Shown here one piece after another: positions 54,383-62,167 of a DNA stretch of 64,000 nucleotides. The stretch lies in NCBI RefSeq assembly GCF_024295805.1, contig NZ_JANCLX010000014.1:62001-126000 (forward strand). The letters run 5' to 3'. A program made the position numbers and the translations under genes. How positions within the stretch are numbered: the stretch's first letter is position 1; each line of letters starts with the position of its first letter. This stretch comes from Streptomyces cucumeris (GTDB lineage: Bacteria; Actinomycetota; Actinomycetes; Streptomycetales; Streptomycetaceae). Under the pieces are notes generated by a model. It saw nothing but the letters and a program-made list of their open reading frames with translations, made no database searches and was not told where the DNA came from.

Positions 54383-54399
54383 TAGACTGGCCTAGGCCG
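54383..54399 (+). promoter_or_regulatory. -10 hexamer plus palindromic operator
   Basis: TGA-TAGACT (extended -10, 54383-54388) immediately followed by TGGCCTAGGCCG at 54388-54399. The next gene starts at 54416. Confidence 0.75.
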
Positions 54400-54415
54400 A
54401 AATGAAGGGGACGTC

Positions 54416-54796
54416 ATGTTTGTCCAGGAGTTTTGCGACGCTGGTCGCGTGGCCCATCACCTCGGAGTCAAGCGCCGGGACGTGCTTCGCTGGGCTGATC
54501 ACCCTACGGCGCGCTTCCCTATCCCCATCGCATCTTTTGAGTCTGATACGCGAACAGGGATTCCCTTGTGGCACAAGACCCAGCTCTCGGAGCTCCGCGC
54601 ATGGCTCGCGAAGCGCCTGAACCTCAGTAACCCCTCTGCCCACTGGGATGCAGTGGACAGAGGGGAGGAGCAGCCCGGCGGCCATCAGGATCAAATGATT
54701 ATGTTTCACGTTGTTTCACGTGAAACGGAAGAAGAAGAGTCTGACGGACTCTTCCCCATCCCTTTGCTGGGTGGGACCGGAGGGGAGAAGGTATGA
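54416..54796 (+). CDS. HTH protein containing a parS site, 126 aa
   Basis: ATG 54416 follows GAAGGGGACGTC. Residues 10-60 form an excisionase/MerR-like HTH (VAHHLGVKRRDVLRWADHP, then LWHKTQLSELRAWLAKRL). The C-terminal 40 residues are acidic and probably unfolded. An exact GTTTCACGTGAAAC (parS) at 54713-54726 lies in this C-terminal coding part, so it may not be maintained for the protein alone. Probably a regulator. Confidence 0.75.
   Translation: MFVQEFCDAGRVAHHLGVKRRDVLRWADHPTARFPIPIASFESDTRTGIPLWHKTQLSELRAWLAKRLNLSNPSAHWDAVDRGEEQPGGHQDQMIMFHVVSRETEEEESDGLFPIPLLGGTGGEKV
54713..54726. other. Exact parS site (host ParB binding sequence)
   Basis: GTTTCACGTGAAAC, the 14-bp palindrome of actinobacterial parS; a further half site GTTTCACGT lies at 54703-54711. 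No other exact copy was noticed in the window. Host ParB would be expected to bind and spread from it. Confidence 0.85.
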
Positions 54797-55017
54797 AAGA
54801 TCCTCGCCTCGAGAAGCATCTCGTGGTGCATGACACCCTCACGATGGCTCTCGCGGGCATCAGTGGGGCACTCGGCACTCTGGTCACGGGCTCCCTCGAC
54901 GTCGGCGCGTTGATGATGGCGGCGGTGTTCGCCCTCGGTGTCGCGGCCATGCGAGTCGCGCCGTTCCGGCGAGGCGTGAACCGGCTGGCGCTCGCCGCAC
55001 TCAGGGCGGCGAAGTGA
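54793..55017 (+). CDS. Membrane protein, 74 aa
   Basis: ATGA overlap with the HTH gene. Two hydrophobic helices (TLTMALAGISGALGTLVTG, then ALMMAAVFALGVAAM) and basic ends. Unknown; a small membrane protein or holin-like factor. Confidence 0.7.
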   Translation: MKDPRLEKHLVVHDTLTMALAGISGALGTLVTGSLDVGALMMAAVFALGVAAMRVAPFRRGVNRLALAALRAAK

Positions 55018-55229
55018 TAACGGACCACTTCTTCCGGGGGGAAACGCTCTGTCTCTACCCCAGATGCGGGGAGCCTGAGGATCTTCATCGAGAAAGTGCA
55101 GACAGCCTCAGTGCTCCGGGTCCACACTGGTTCCTCGGCCTCGGATCCTGCGTGGGGTGCAGCCAGCGCTTCGACCACCCAGCGCACTACCTTTCCCCGA
55201 GCCGATGGAGGCTCGTCGGGTTCCACTGA
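55014..55229 (+). CDS. Zinc-finger-like protein, 71 aa
   Basis: GTGA overlap with the membrane gene. Starts MITDHFFRGE, like the zinc protein at 28130 (MITDHWF), then CLYPRCGEPEDLH and a second Cys pair (CVGCSQRFDH). Possibly a paralogue and metal-binding. Confidence 0.7.
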   Translation: MITDHFFRGETLCLYPRCGEPEDLHRESADSLSAPGPHWFLGLGSCVGCSQRFDHPAHYLSPSRWRLVGFH

Positions 55230-55252
55230 GGACCCACGAAGAAGGAGGGCTC

Positions 55253-55432
55253 ATGTCTCAGGTACGCGGAATCGATCCGGCCGTACGACGGGAGCTCATT
55301 CGAGAGCTCATATTTGACGCAACGTCCGCGACGCCGCGATCCGTGGACGAAGGGATCGAGCTCCAAGGGGTCGTTCGGTTCCTCGAGCAAAAGCTGGACG
55401 AAGCTAACAGTGAAGTGCTGACGGGTGACTGA
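55253..55432 (+). CDS. Small helical protein, 59 aa
   Basis: ATG 55253 follows GAAGGAGGGCTC. Arg/Glu-rich, helical (RRELIRELIFDATSATPRS). Not recognised. Co-directional with the zinc gene. Confidence 0.7.
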   Translation: MSQVRGIDPAVRRELIRELIFDATSATPRSVDEGIELQGVVRFLEQKLDEANSEVLTGD

Positions 55433-55496
55433 CGTTCCGCTCGGCCAATGATCGTGGATCCCTCATGAAAGACATCGGAAAAGGAGACGAAACGCC

Positions 55497-55778
55497 ATGA
55501 TTCCTCACGAAGAACTCGTCCTGGCTAAGCACCCGAAGGCAAAGGAGTTCCGGCCCGTGAAGCGACCTTTCAGTGGCAATCTGATCGGATGGATCTTTCA
55601 GATCCCACGGGAAGGGTTCATCTCCTGCGACTACGGCTGGGTCACCGTTAGCGGGGACGTCTCATCCGACACTCTCGCGCGCTCGAACGATGCGGCATCG
55701 AACCTAAGGGCGTACGTGAAGAGCGCCACCACATCCGCCCCCAAGTCGAAACTCGACAATCAGGAGACTGGCGAGTGA
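55497..55778 (+). CDS. Hypothetical protein, 93 aa
   Basis: ATG 55497 follows AAAAGGAGACGAAACGCC. Beta-rich centre (GFISCDYGWVTVSGDV). Its end overlaps the helicase start, so translation may be coupled. Unknown. Confidence 0.7.
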   Translation: MIPHEELVLAKHPKAKEFRPVKRPFSGNLIGWIFQIPREGFISCDYGWVTVSGDVSSDTLARSNDAASNLRAYVKSATTSAPKSKLDNQETGE

Positions 55779-57565
55779 AAACGCTCCGTCCCTACCAAGC
55801 GGAGGCTGTGAGCATCTTGGCGGAGGGCGGGCTGAATGCATCCGACCTCGGGGCCGGGAAAACGCTCACTAGCGTGGAGGCGTGCAGACTGCTCCAACTC
55901 GGACGCCCTCCGCGCATTCTGGTCGTTGCCCCGCCCACCATCCTGGATCACTGGCGCTCTACCTTTGTCGAGCAGTTCCCGTCGCTCGGCGAACGCAACA
56001 GGGTGCACATAGTCGGTACACACCGGAAAGACACTGAAAATTGGTCTCTGATGACGCGCAAGCGTCCCGGTGTCTACATCATCGGGTGGAATGCCATGCA
56101 TGGAGGGGTTCCGGAGGCCACGAGGCGCGAAGCCTCCCGAGGGAGGAACGCCAACGCGGCGCACCCAAAGGTAACGGCAGCCGCAACGCGAAAAGCCATC
56201 AGTAAGGGGCAGGTGCCACCCTGGACGAGGACGGGTGTCTGGGATCTGGTAATCATGGACGAAGTGCATCGCGCCTGTAATCGGCATGGCGTTCCGTACC
56301 ATGTGCTGAAGCTGATCAAGGGCAGAAAGCTCGGCCTGTCAGCCACTCCGGGCGGAAATGAGCCGCAGAGGCTTTGGGCGATTCTGAACATCCTCTGGCC
56401 CGATAAGTACACATCCTTCTGGGACTGGGCGAACGAAAAATTCCACGTTTCCGAGGAGGGGGTCCGAGGAGCGCCGACGCCGGTTCGCGTCATCGGGGAA
56501 GAAATACGTCCTGGGTCCACTTGGGAAGACATTCCAGCTGTTGTGCGCGTGCGGACCGAGGAGGTCTACGACCAACTGCCTCCGGTAATTGAGCGTGAAG
56601 TTCGCGTCTCCATGACGCCGGAACAGGAGGAGCAGTACCGGGACTTCGAGGATCAATGCTTGGCGTGGTTGGGTGAGGTACCGGTCGCCACGCCGTTGCC
56701 CATCGAGCAGCGCATTCGGCTGCGCCAGGCGGCTTTGGGGACACTGAAAGCGGAGGAGGCGGTTCATCGGATCGACTACAAGCTCAACCGTCCACAGCAG
56801 AAGGTCATGCAGGCGTGGCAGGCGTACCTCGACGACCATGCCGACGGAGCACAGGAAGACCCGGCCGCACTCTTCGATGAACAGCTCTCAGTAGCAAGAC
56901 TGCTGTGCATCGCGCTGATCGTCGCCGACTTCCTCGGTACCCACTGTGCAGACATGACAGCCGAGAAGCGCCACCTGGAGGAAACCCGCTTCGATCAAGC
57001 CCTGGCAAAGCAGGCAAAGCTGGATCAAGGGGTCGAGTTTGAAGACGTCGAGCTCGGCCTCGACATTTCCTACGACGAAGAAGCCGCCCAGCCGAAGCTG
57101 GACGCGGTGAAGGAGATCCTGGCAGACCTTCCAGAGGGTGAGCCCCTGCTGGTGTGGACGCACTCTGCGAAGTGGGCCCGCATGGCGGAGAAGAAGCTCG
57201 GTAGCCAAGCCGTCTCCTGGACCATGAAGGCCACGGCAACCAAGAGAGAGAAGATCAAGGCCGGGTTCGGTACCGAGTGGCGGGTGCTCATCGCCCAGCT
57301 CCAGTCTCTATCGGAGGGGGTGGACTGGCTGAAGGACGTCTGTCGATGCGAAGTCATCGCGTCCCCCACGGAAGATGAAGTGAAGAACCAACAGGCGGAG
57401 GGGCGTTTGCGACGGCCTGGCCAGAAGTCTCCAGTGCAGCGATGGCGCCTGGTCAGCGAGGGCACGATCGACGAGGATGTGAACCTGGCCAACCTGCTCA
57501 AGCGTGGCAGGATGTCGTCGTTGTACAAGGATGATGCAATTCGGAAAGAAAGGGTGACGATGTGA
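55775..57565 (+). CDS. SNF2-type superfamily 2 helicase, 596 aa
   Basis: GTG start overlapping the previous stop. Walker A DLGAGKT (24-30), DEVH box (162-165), LSATP near residue 190, and C-terminal EGRLRRPGQ with arginine fingers. The SNF2-like spacing places it with chromatin-remodelling or DNA-repair style ATPases that phages use to remodel or process DNA. No nuclease domain seen. Start and end fit a complete protein. Confidence 0.9.
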   Translation: MKTLRPYQAEAVSILAEGGLNASDLGAGKTLTSVEACRLLQLGRPPRILVVAPPTILDHWRSTFVEQFPSLGERNRVHIVGTHRKDTENWSLMTRKRPGVYIIGWNAMHGGVPEATRREASRGRNANAAHPKVTAAATRKAISKGQVPPWTRTGVWDLVIMDEVHRACNRHGVPYHVLKLIKGRKLGLSATPGGNEPQRLWAILNILWPDKYTSFWDWANEKFHVSEEGVRGAPTPVRVIGEEIRPGSTWEDIPAVVRVRTEEVYDQLPPVIEREVRVSMTPEQEEQYRDFEDQCLAWLGEVPVATPLPIEQRIRLRQAALGTLKAEEAVHRIDYKLNRPQQKVMQAWQAYLDDHADGAQEDPAALFDEQLSVARLLCIALIVADFLGTHCADMTAEKRHLEETRFDQALAKQAKLDQGVEFEDVELGLDISYDEEAAQPKLDAVKEILADLPEGEPLLVWTHSAKWARMAEKKLGSQAVSWTMKATATKREKIKAGFGTEWRVLIAQLQSLSEGVDWLKDVCRCEVIASPTEDEVKNQQAEGRLRRPGQKSPVQRWRLVSEGTIDEDVNLANLLKRGRMSSLYKDDAIRKERVTM

Positions 57566-57590
57566 GATCCTGGAGCTTCTCGATCGAACT

Positions 57591-57914
57591 ATGGGGACAC
57601 CGGAAGCCGAAGAGGCGGGATTGGTCCGCCATCCGGACGGCAACCTGCCGCACGGCGGTCGCCACGTGTTCCTCAAGGCGGCCCACGAGGTGGGGGTTTA
57701 CAACCCCGGAGACTTCGTCATCCCTCACGATTTCAGGCTTGCGGCAGCCATGGTATTGGAGGTGCGGGGCAACTATGGAGAGATCGGAGCGGTGGCCGAC
57801 GCCTACTGGGACCTCCTGAAGAGGGAGCCTGGGGAGTGGTCGTCCGCCACGGTGGTCACTCTGGCGACCCTGGCCCCCTTTCTGGGAATCCAGGATTCCC
57901 TCGCAAACGACTGA
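57591..57914 (+). CDS. Hypothetical protein, 107 aa
   Basis: ATG 57591 lacks a close ribosome binding site, but the frame codes well. Mixed alpha/beta (HVFLKAAHEVGVYNPGDF). Overlapping frames start at 57562. No known family. Confidence 0.6.
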   Translation: MGTPEAEEAGLVRHPDGNLPHGGRHVFLKAAHEVGVYNPGDFVIPHDFRLAAAMVLEVRGNYGEIGAVADAYWDLLKREPGEWSSATVVTLATLAPFLGIQDSLAND

Positions 57915-57926
57915 CATCCGGACGAA

Positions 57927-58268
57927 GTGGACAAAGACATTCAGGGGTGGGTTCATCAGCGCTTCCAGTGCAGCCGCACGGCGACGACGAAGTACACGCG
58001 GGCGGGCGTACATCGGGACGTCCTGCCGGGGTGGGCCGATCGAGAGGAAGGGGGCGACGTGAAGAGTGAAGGCGGGCAGCGCTTCATCGGAAAGTTCCAC
58101 CGAGCCCGAGACGTGCCGGTGGGGACCAGGTTGAAGGTCGCCTGGAGGCTGTGGCGTAACCGGCGCACTCGCCGGGAGGCGTGGCCGTACCTTCGGGACC
58201 GTCACGTGCTGGCCACCTGGGAAGTTGAGCTACTGCTCAGCCTGAAGTCGAAGGCGGGGGCCCGATGA
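57927..58268 (+). CDS. Basic hypothetical protein, 113 aa
   Basis: GTG 57927 is favoured by codon use; a GTG at 58059 with GGAAGGGGGCGAC is the alternative start. Basic throughout, with RLKVAWRLWRNRRTRREAW in the C-terminal half; it may bind nucleic acid. Confidence 0.6.
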   Translation: MDKDIQGWVHQRFQCSRTATTKYTRAGVHRDVLPGWADREEGGDVKSEGGQRFIGKFHRARDVPVGTRLKVAWRLWRNRRTRREAWPYLRDRHVLATWEVELLLSLKSKAGAR

Positions 58269-58330
58269 ACCCTGCGCTGGACTGACTTTCGGGGCACCGT
58301 GGAACGGAGTGTCAACGGAAAGGGAGGAAG

Positions 58331-58366
58331 ATGAACTGGGACGGCTTGAGGGTGCAAGGAGTATGA
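58331..58366 (+). CDS. Possible 11-aa leader peptide
   Basis: ATG 58331 has the best ribosome binding site near here (AAAGGGAGGAAG), and its TGA stop overlaps ATG 58363 of the next gene. It may be a leader or coupling open frame. Confidence 0.4.
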   Translation: MNWDGLRVQGV

Positions 58367-59538
58367 GTAAAAAACCGTCTTCGCGTATGCGCCGAGCTGG
58401 CGAGGCAAACGAGTCCGTTGAGCGGATCCTGGACCTGACAAACCAGATCGGCGCCGACCTGAACAAGGTCCCGGGGGGGATGGAGAACGCCGTCCGCATG
58501 CGACGGGGCATCACTCCGGTCTGGCCGATGGCCCTGGAGCGCCGGGTCGGATTTGATGCGGCAGCCACCCTCCTTGATCGGGCGGCCTCGTACGCGGTCG
58601 TTGATCTATGGCGACGAGAAGGGCGCGTGGCGTACGACGTTCACCCGGAGATGGCCAATAGCCTCTACCGTTCGAACCTGAAGGGGAAGCTGCCCGGCAG
58701 GATTTTCTCCCGCCTCGGTCACATCAGCCCTCTGATTCCACTGCCACATCCGTGGCCCGTGAATTTCGGTTCTGGCGTCACAGGTCTGATCCGGGCTTAC
58801 TTCCTGACTGGCCGGGTGGGCCGGGCGTTCTGCCCGACTACCGATGATCGATCAGAAGGGCTCTGTATCGTCCCCTGGATCGACAGCAATCCTGAAACTC
58901 CTACATATCATGATATTCTCACGCCGGTCTTCCCTCTGCCTGCGCTTGATGAGTCATTCACGCTCGCCGACATGGTGAACAAGAGCTTTGAGTGGCATGG
59001 CGTAGGCGAGCGAGGTGAGGGAATCGAGAAGATCACCAAGCAGATCCTCCCTGGCGCGCTCACGCTTCTGACGTACCTGTGCTGCAAGAACGCAGACATT
59101 GAAGAGCCTTCATCGCCGACCAGGGGGAGGAGGCGCCAGGCTCCCTCTCGGGACCCCTATTACGTCCGGGTTGGCTGGTATGTCGGACCCAAGCTGCATG
59201 CGGCTCGCAGTCGGGCAAGTGGGCGGATCCGCGAAGGTCTCTCGGTGCCCTCCGGGGTTGAGTACGGACCACAGCATCGCGTCGGCCACGTGAAGACCGT
59301 GTGGGTTGGGCCTGGGCGCAAGCGCGATGAATCCGTTTGGGTTGATCCGTACTGGACCAAGCTGGAGTCCCTTGACGAGGGTCAGGACCCTGTAACGCAG
59401 GTTGTCCCCGTTGACCCGCAGGAGAAGGATCCGGCTGGGCACCGCGACGTCAAGCTCGCGAACCTCGGCAGGCAGAGAGCCAAGGAGGTTCAGGAGAGGG
59501 AGGCGCAGCGGCGGAGGGAGGAAGGCTGGGACTGGTAG
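58363..59538 (+). CDS. Hypothetical protein, 391 aa
   Basis: ATG 58363 shares TGA with the upstream 11-codon reading frame. Alternative GTG 58309 lacks a ribosome binding site. Positively charged, with alternating helices; near residue 270 to 330, YYVRVGWYVGPKLHAARS, then GHVKTVWVGPGRKR, resembling basic stretches of actinobacterial plasmid/phage proteins that end in HRVxHxxxxW-type patterns. No function can be stated. Confidence 0.75.
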   Translation: MSKKPSSRMRRAGEANESVERILDLTNQIGADLNKVPGGMENAVRMRRGITPVWPMALERRVGFDAAATLLDRAASYAVVDLWRREGRVAYDVHPEMANSLYRSNLKGKLPGRIFSRLGHISPLIPLPHPWPVNFGSGVTGLIRAYFLTGRVGRAFCPTTDDRSEGLCIVPWIDSNPETPTYHDILTPVFPLPALDESFTLADMVNKSFEWHGVGERGEGIEKITKQILPGALTLLTYLCCKNADIEEPSSPTRGRRRQAPSRDPYYVRVGWYVGPKLHAARSRASGRIREGLSVPSGVEYGPQHRVGHVKTVWVGPGRKRDESVWVDPYWTKLESLDEGQDPVTQVVPVDPQEKDPAGHRDVKLANLGRQRAKEVQEREAQRRREEGWDW

Positions 59539-59561
59539 CCCCTCGATTCGGGAGGGCGGTT

Positions 59562-60305
59562 CTAGCGTGAAAGAGCCCGGTCAAGTACGACGATCGGAGG
59601 CAGGCCGGGGGAGGTGCTGCCTTGAGGGGATGGCTCCTCGCCTTCGGCTGTCGGGCTGGGCTGGTCCGATGGTTCCGGATCTGGATCTTCAGTACGCGTG
59701 CAACGGTATCGCGGGCGATCGGGATCGAAGTCATCGGCGGGTACGCAGTCGTACGTGTTGCCCTCTTGGTCGGTGTAAGTCCACCCGGATGGTGGGGATC
59801 CGTCTCGGCCATCTGTTCCGTTCGTTCCGTCCTTTCCGTCGGCACCATCTGCACCCGTGGCGTCTTGCCCTGGTGACCCTGGGGGTCCTGACGGTCCCGG
59901 CACGACAGAGTCGACGCCATCCTTCCCGGGCTCCCCAGGAGGGCCGGAGGGGCCGGGACTGGGCAATGGGGCGTCCTTCCCTGGCCTCCCCGGGTTACCT
60001 GAAGGACCCGGTGGACCTGATGGGCCGACCAATCCACTGGCACCTGTGGCGCCACGGGACCCCGGGGGGCCAGCCACCGGAGTCCCGCCCAGGTCTTCGA
60101 CCTGTTCGGCAAGGAGGTCGCGCGCATGGTTGGCGCGGTTGAGGCTCTGGGTTGCCTGCTCGAGGTTTTGAGACAGGGTCAGGAATGCCACGACTACGGC
60201 AGCCAGGGTGGCGGCACCCATGGCGATTGCCACGGCCGCTATCGCGTTCCCTTGGCGGCGCTGTTTGCGCACTTCGACCCGACTGCCCACCTTTGGGGAG
60301 GTCAC
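59562..60305 (-). CDS. Collagen-like membrane protein of the lysis cassette, 247 aa
   Basis: GTG 60305 follows AGGAGGGAAGAC. Domains: basic cytoplasmic tip, membrane helix (AIAAVAIAMGAATLAAVVVA, 21-40), short coiled coil, about 20 Gly-x-y triplets (80-170), then acidic Pro/Ser-rich tail. A membrane-anchored collagen stalk, downstream of holin and endolysin in the same leftward run, so perhaps a spanin-like or structural envelope protein. Function unproven. Confidence 0.75.
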   Translation of the reverse strand: MTSPKVGSRVEVRKQRRQGNAIAAVAIAMGAATLAAVVVAFLTLSQNLEQATQSLNRANHARDLLAEQVEDLGGTPVAGPPGSRGATGASGLVGPSGPPGPSGNPGRPGKDAPLPSPGPSGPPGEPGKDGVDSVVPGPSGPPGSPGQDATGADGADGKDGTNGTDGRDGSPPSGWTYTDQEGNTYDCVPADDFDPDRPRYRCTRTEDPDPEPSDQPSPTAEGEEPSPQGSTSPGLPPIVVLDRALSR

Positions 60306-60652
60306 GTCTTCCCTCCTGACACGAGGAAAAGAATTACCGGTATGACAAAGCCTAGGAGTGGAACAATCACGCTCGCTACCAACCAGCGACGGGTTTGGGT
60401 TATGCGGTTAACGTCTTGAGCCCGCTGCTCATGCATGGCCGCTATGTCCCGCTCCTCTTTGGCCGCCAGTTGTTCGACGGCCTTCATGAGGTCGGCAATG
60501 TCCTTCGTGAGTGCCGCCTTCTCCACGGTGTAGACGTCCATACTGACGAGACGGTCCAGGCGCTGATTGATCATCGCCATATCGTCACGGACATCCCCTC
60601 GCAGGGCCTGAATGAGCCGCCCCAGTTCCCCCAGAGACGGCTCGTCATTCAC
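60302..60652 (-). CDS. Coiled-coil protein with C-terminal membrane span, 116 aa
   Basis: GTG 60652 follows CCGGAGTAGACC. Helical, heptad-like N-terminal 80 residues and one C-terminal membrane helix (LVASVIVPLLGFVIPVILFL). The overlap with the collagen-like gene suggests co-function. A coiled coil plus membrane span is typical of phage lysis or host-takeover factors. Confidence 0.7.
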   Translation of the reverse strand: MNDEPSLGELGRLIQALRGDVRDDMAMINQRLDRLVSMDVYTVEKAALTKDIADLMKAVEQLAAKEERDIAAMHEQRAQDVNRITQTRRWLVASVIVPLLGFVIPVILFLVSGGKT

Positions 60653-60692
60653 GGTCTACTCCGGTGGCTGTAAGGACATGACGGAGAGGCTT

Positions 60693-60732
60693 GCAGCGAC
60701 CCGGGCGACCCTGGGTCATACCGGGTCGCTGC
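60693..60732 (-). terminator. Hairpin within the lysis cassette
   Basis: GCAGCGACCCGG pairs with CCGGGTCGCTGC across sixteen bases. It lies between the holin-like gene and the coiled-coil gene. No U-run, so it may only partly stop transcription. Confidence 0.55.
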
Positions 60733-60738
60733 ATGGCG

Positions 60739-61116
60739 TCAGGCCGCAACTGCCAGCGGCTGAGGACCCTTCTGCTCCAGTGGGAGAATGGAAATTGGCG
60801 GCACCACCTGGGGGCGCTCTAGGATTGCCAGCGCGGCGGCCACCAAGGCCATCCATCCGGCCTGTTCCTCGGCGGACAGGTCCAGGCCGAAGCCAACAAA
60901 GAGCGCCAGGGCGGCTGAGGCGAACTGCATGATGGCCGCGCCAATCGCACCATTGCGGAGAATCCACGCAGATGCAACGGCCACCAGACAGGACAGAACC
61001 GTGTTGATGAGCGTCTGCTGAGTGTTGCTCACGTCAAGGCCGTAGGCCGCACTCAGCTTCAGTGCTACCGCGATGAAGCCCAGAATGAGAACAGGCTCTC
61101 TTCCAAGGATTTTCAC
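60739..61116 (-). CDS. Holin-like membrane protein, 125 aa
   Basis: GTG 61116 follows TAGGAGGGTGGCA. Three to four hydrophobic stretches (VLILGFIAVALKLSAAYGL, LINTVLSCLVAVASAWI, AIMQFASAALALFVGFGL, LVAAALAIL), with a short loop. Position next to the amidase supports a holin, which would make membrane holes for endolysin release. Identification by topology and neighbour only. Confidence 0.7.
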   Translation of the reverse strand: MKILGREPVLILGFIAVALKLSAAYGLDVSNTQQTLINTVLSCLVAVASAWILRNGAIGAAIMQFASAALALFVGFGLDLSAEEQAGWMALVAAALAILERPQVVPPISILPLEQKGPQPLAVAA

Positions 61117-61130
61117 TGCCACCCTCCTAG

Positions 61131-62060
61131 TCAGGCAACGACTGTGAATCCGTGCTTGTTGCCGAGCTTAGTGAGCGAAGTCATCCCGGGGATACCGTCG
61201 GCAGGCTGGCCGGGCTCCCGGCCGTGAAAACCGCATTCTTCCTGCCATGAGCTCATGGCGGAAATGGTGGTGGTTCCGTAGTGTCCATCCCGGTATTTCT
61301 TCTCGAGAAGCCCTTCATCCACAAGGGCGGTCTCCACGATCAGCACGCCTGAGTATGTGACTGGCCGACCAGGCATCTTTGGGTTCGTCCGTGCGGCCTC
61401 GATGAGCTTTGAGAGGTCAACGACCGGCTTGGACGGAGTTGGGATCGGATCCTTCGGAGGGGCCTGCCCCAGCTTCTCGGCGACCCTGTTCAGGATCTCC
61501 GACCAGTTCATTCCGGGACCGCGGGGGTCCACCTTGCCTGGTTGCCAGTCGAGGTGACGGAGGACGGATCGGGCATGCCAGCCGTGGTGGCGGCATATGG
61601 CTGCCGATACTCGCTCAATGGCCTCCAGCTGAGCCTCGGGCCATGGATCCTGGCCGTCCCCGAGGTTCTCGCATTCAAAGCCATAGAAGTGGCGGTTGCC
61701 ATCCACGGTGGCTTCGTTGTCGACCGGAGGGGCCTTTTCGTTGATGACCGCCTGAAGCACATCGGGATCGCCGAGCCCGGCGTGGTTGGCCCGGCCGTAG
61801 CCGATCAGGTGCACTGTCCCGTCCTTGGCGATCATGCCGTGACACAGCGGACCCGGGAGGCTGGCATAGCCGTTTCGAACAATGTCGACGGTGGCTTTGG
61901 TTCCTTTCGTTACGGTGTGATGAATCATTACACCGTGCACGGGGCCCCAGGGACCCTTATGGTTCCTGTTGTGCGTCTCCCAGTTGCCGACTTCGACAAC
62001 TTTGACGCCCTCTTTCTTCAGTGCGTCAAGGAAACTTGCGGCACTCATGGGAGCAGACAA
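61131..62060 (-). CDS. Endolysin: N-acetylmuramoyl-L-alanine amidase, 309 aa
   Basis: TTG 62060 is chosen for AAGGAGGACGCC upstream; ATG 62048 is another start. Amidase-2 core with MIHHTVT (45-51), HLIGYGRANHAG (84-95), FECEN and DWQPGKVDP (171-179) containing zinc ligands. The C-terminal 90 residues look like a peptidoglycan-binding domain (ETALVDEGLLEKKY). It cleaves the amide bond between muramic acid and peptide in the cell wall. First gene of the leftward lysis cassette. Confidence 0.93.
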   Translation of the reverse strand: MSAPMSAASFLDALKKEGVKVVEVGNWETHNRNHKGPWGPVHGVMIHHTVTKGTKATVDIVRNGYASLPGPLCHGMIAKDGTVHLIGYGRANHAGLGDPDVLQAVINEKAPPVDNEATVDGNRHFYGFECENLGDGQDPWPEAQLEAIERVSAAICRHHGWHARSVLRHLDWQPGKVDPRGPGMNWSEILNRVAEKLGQAPPKDPIPTPSKPVVDLSKLIEAARTNPKMPGRPVTYSGVLIVETALVDEGLLEKKYRDGHYGTTTISAMSSWQEECGFHGREPGQPADGIPGMTSLTKLGNKHGFTVVA

Positions 62061-62167
62061 GGCGTCCTCCTTCTGTCGATGGGGATAGCTTCGCATGAAT
62101 ATGTGAAGATTCTTCGCGACAGAATCCGGTTTTTCTGCAACACTGTTATTGGGAAAGGAGATTGAAC

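Noticed and set aside
57836..58069. 77-codon frame near the end of the 107-aa gene
   Set aside because: It is the shadow of genes in other frames with no start signal.
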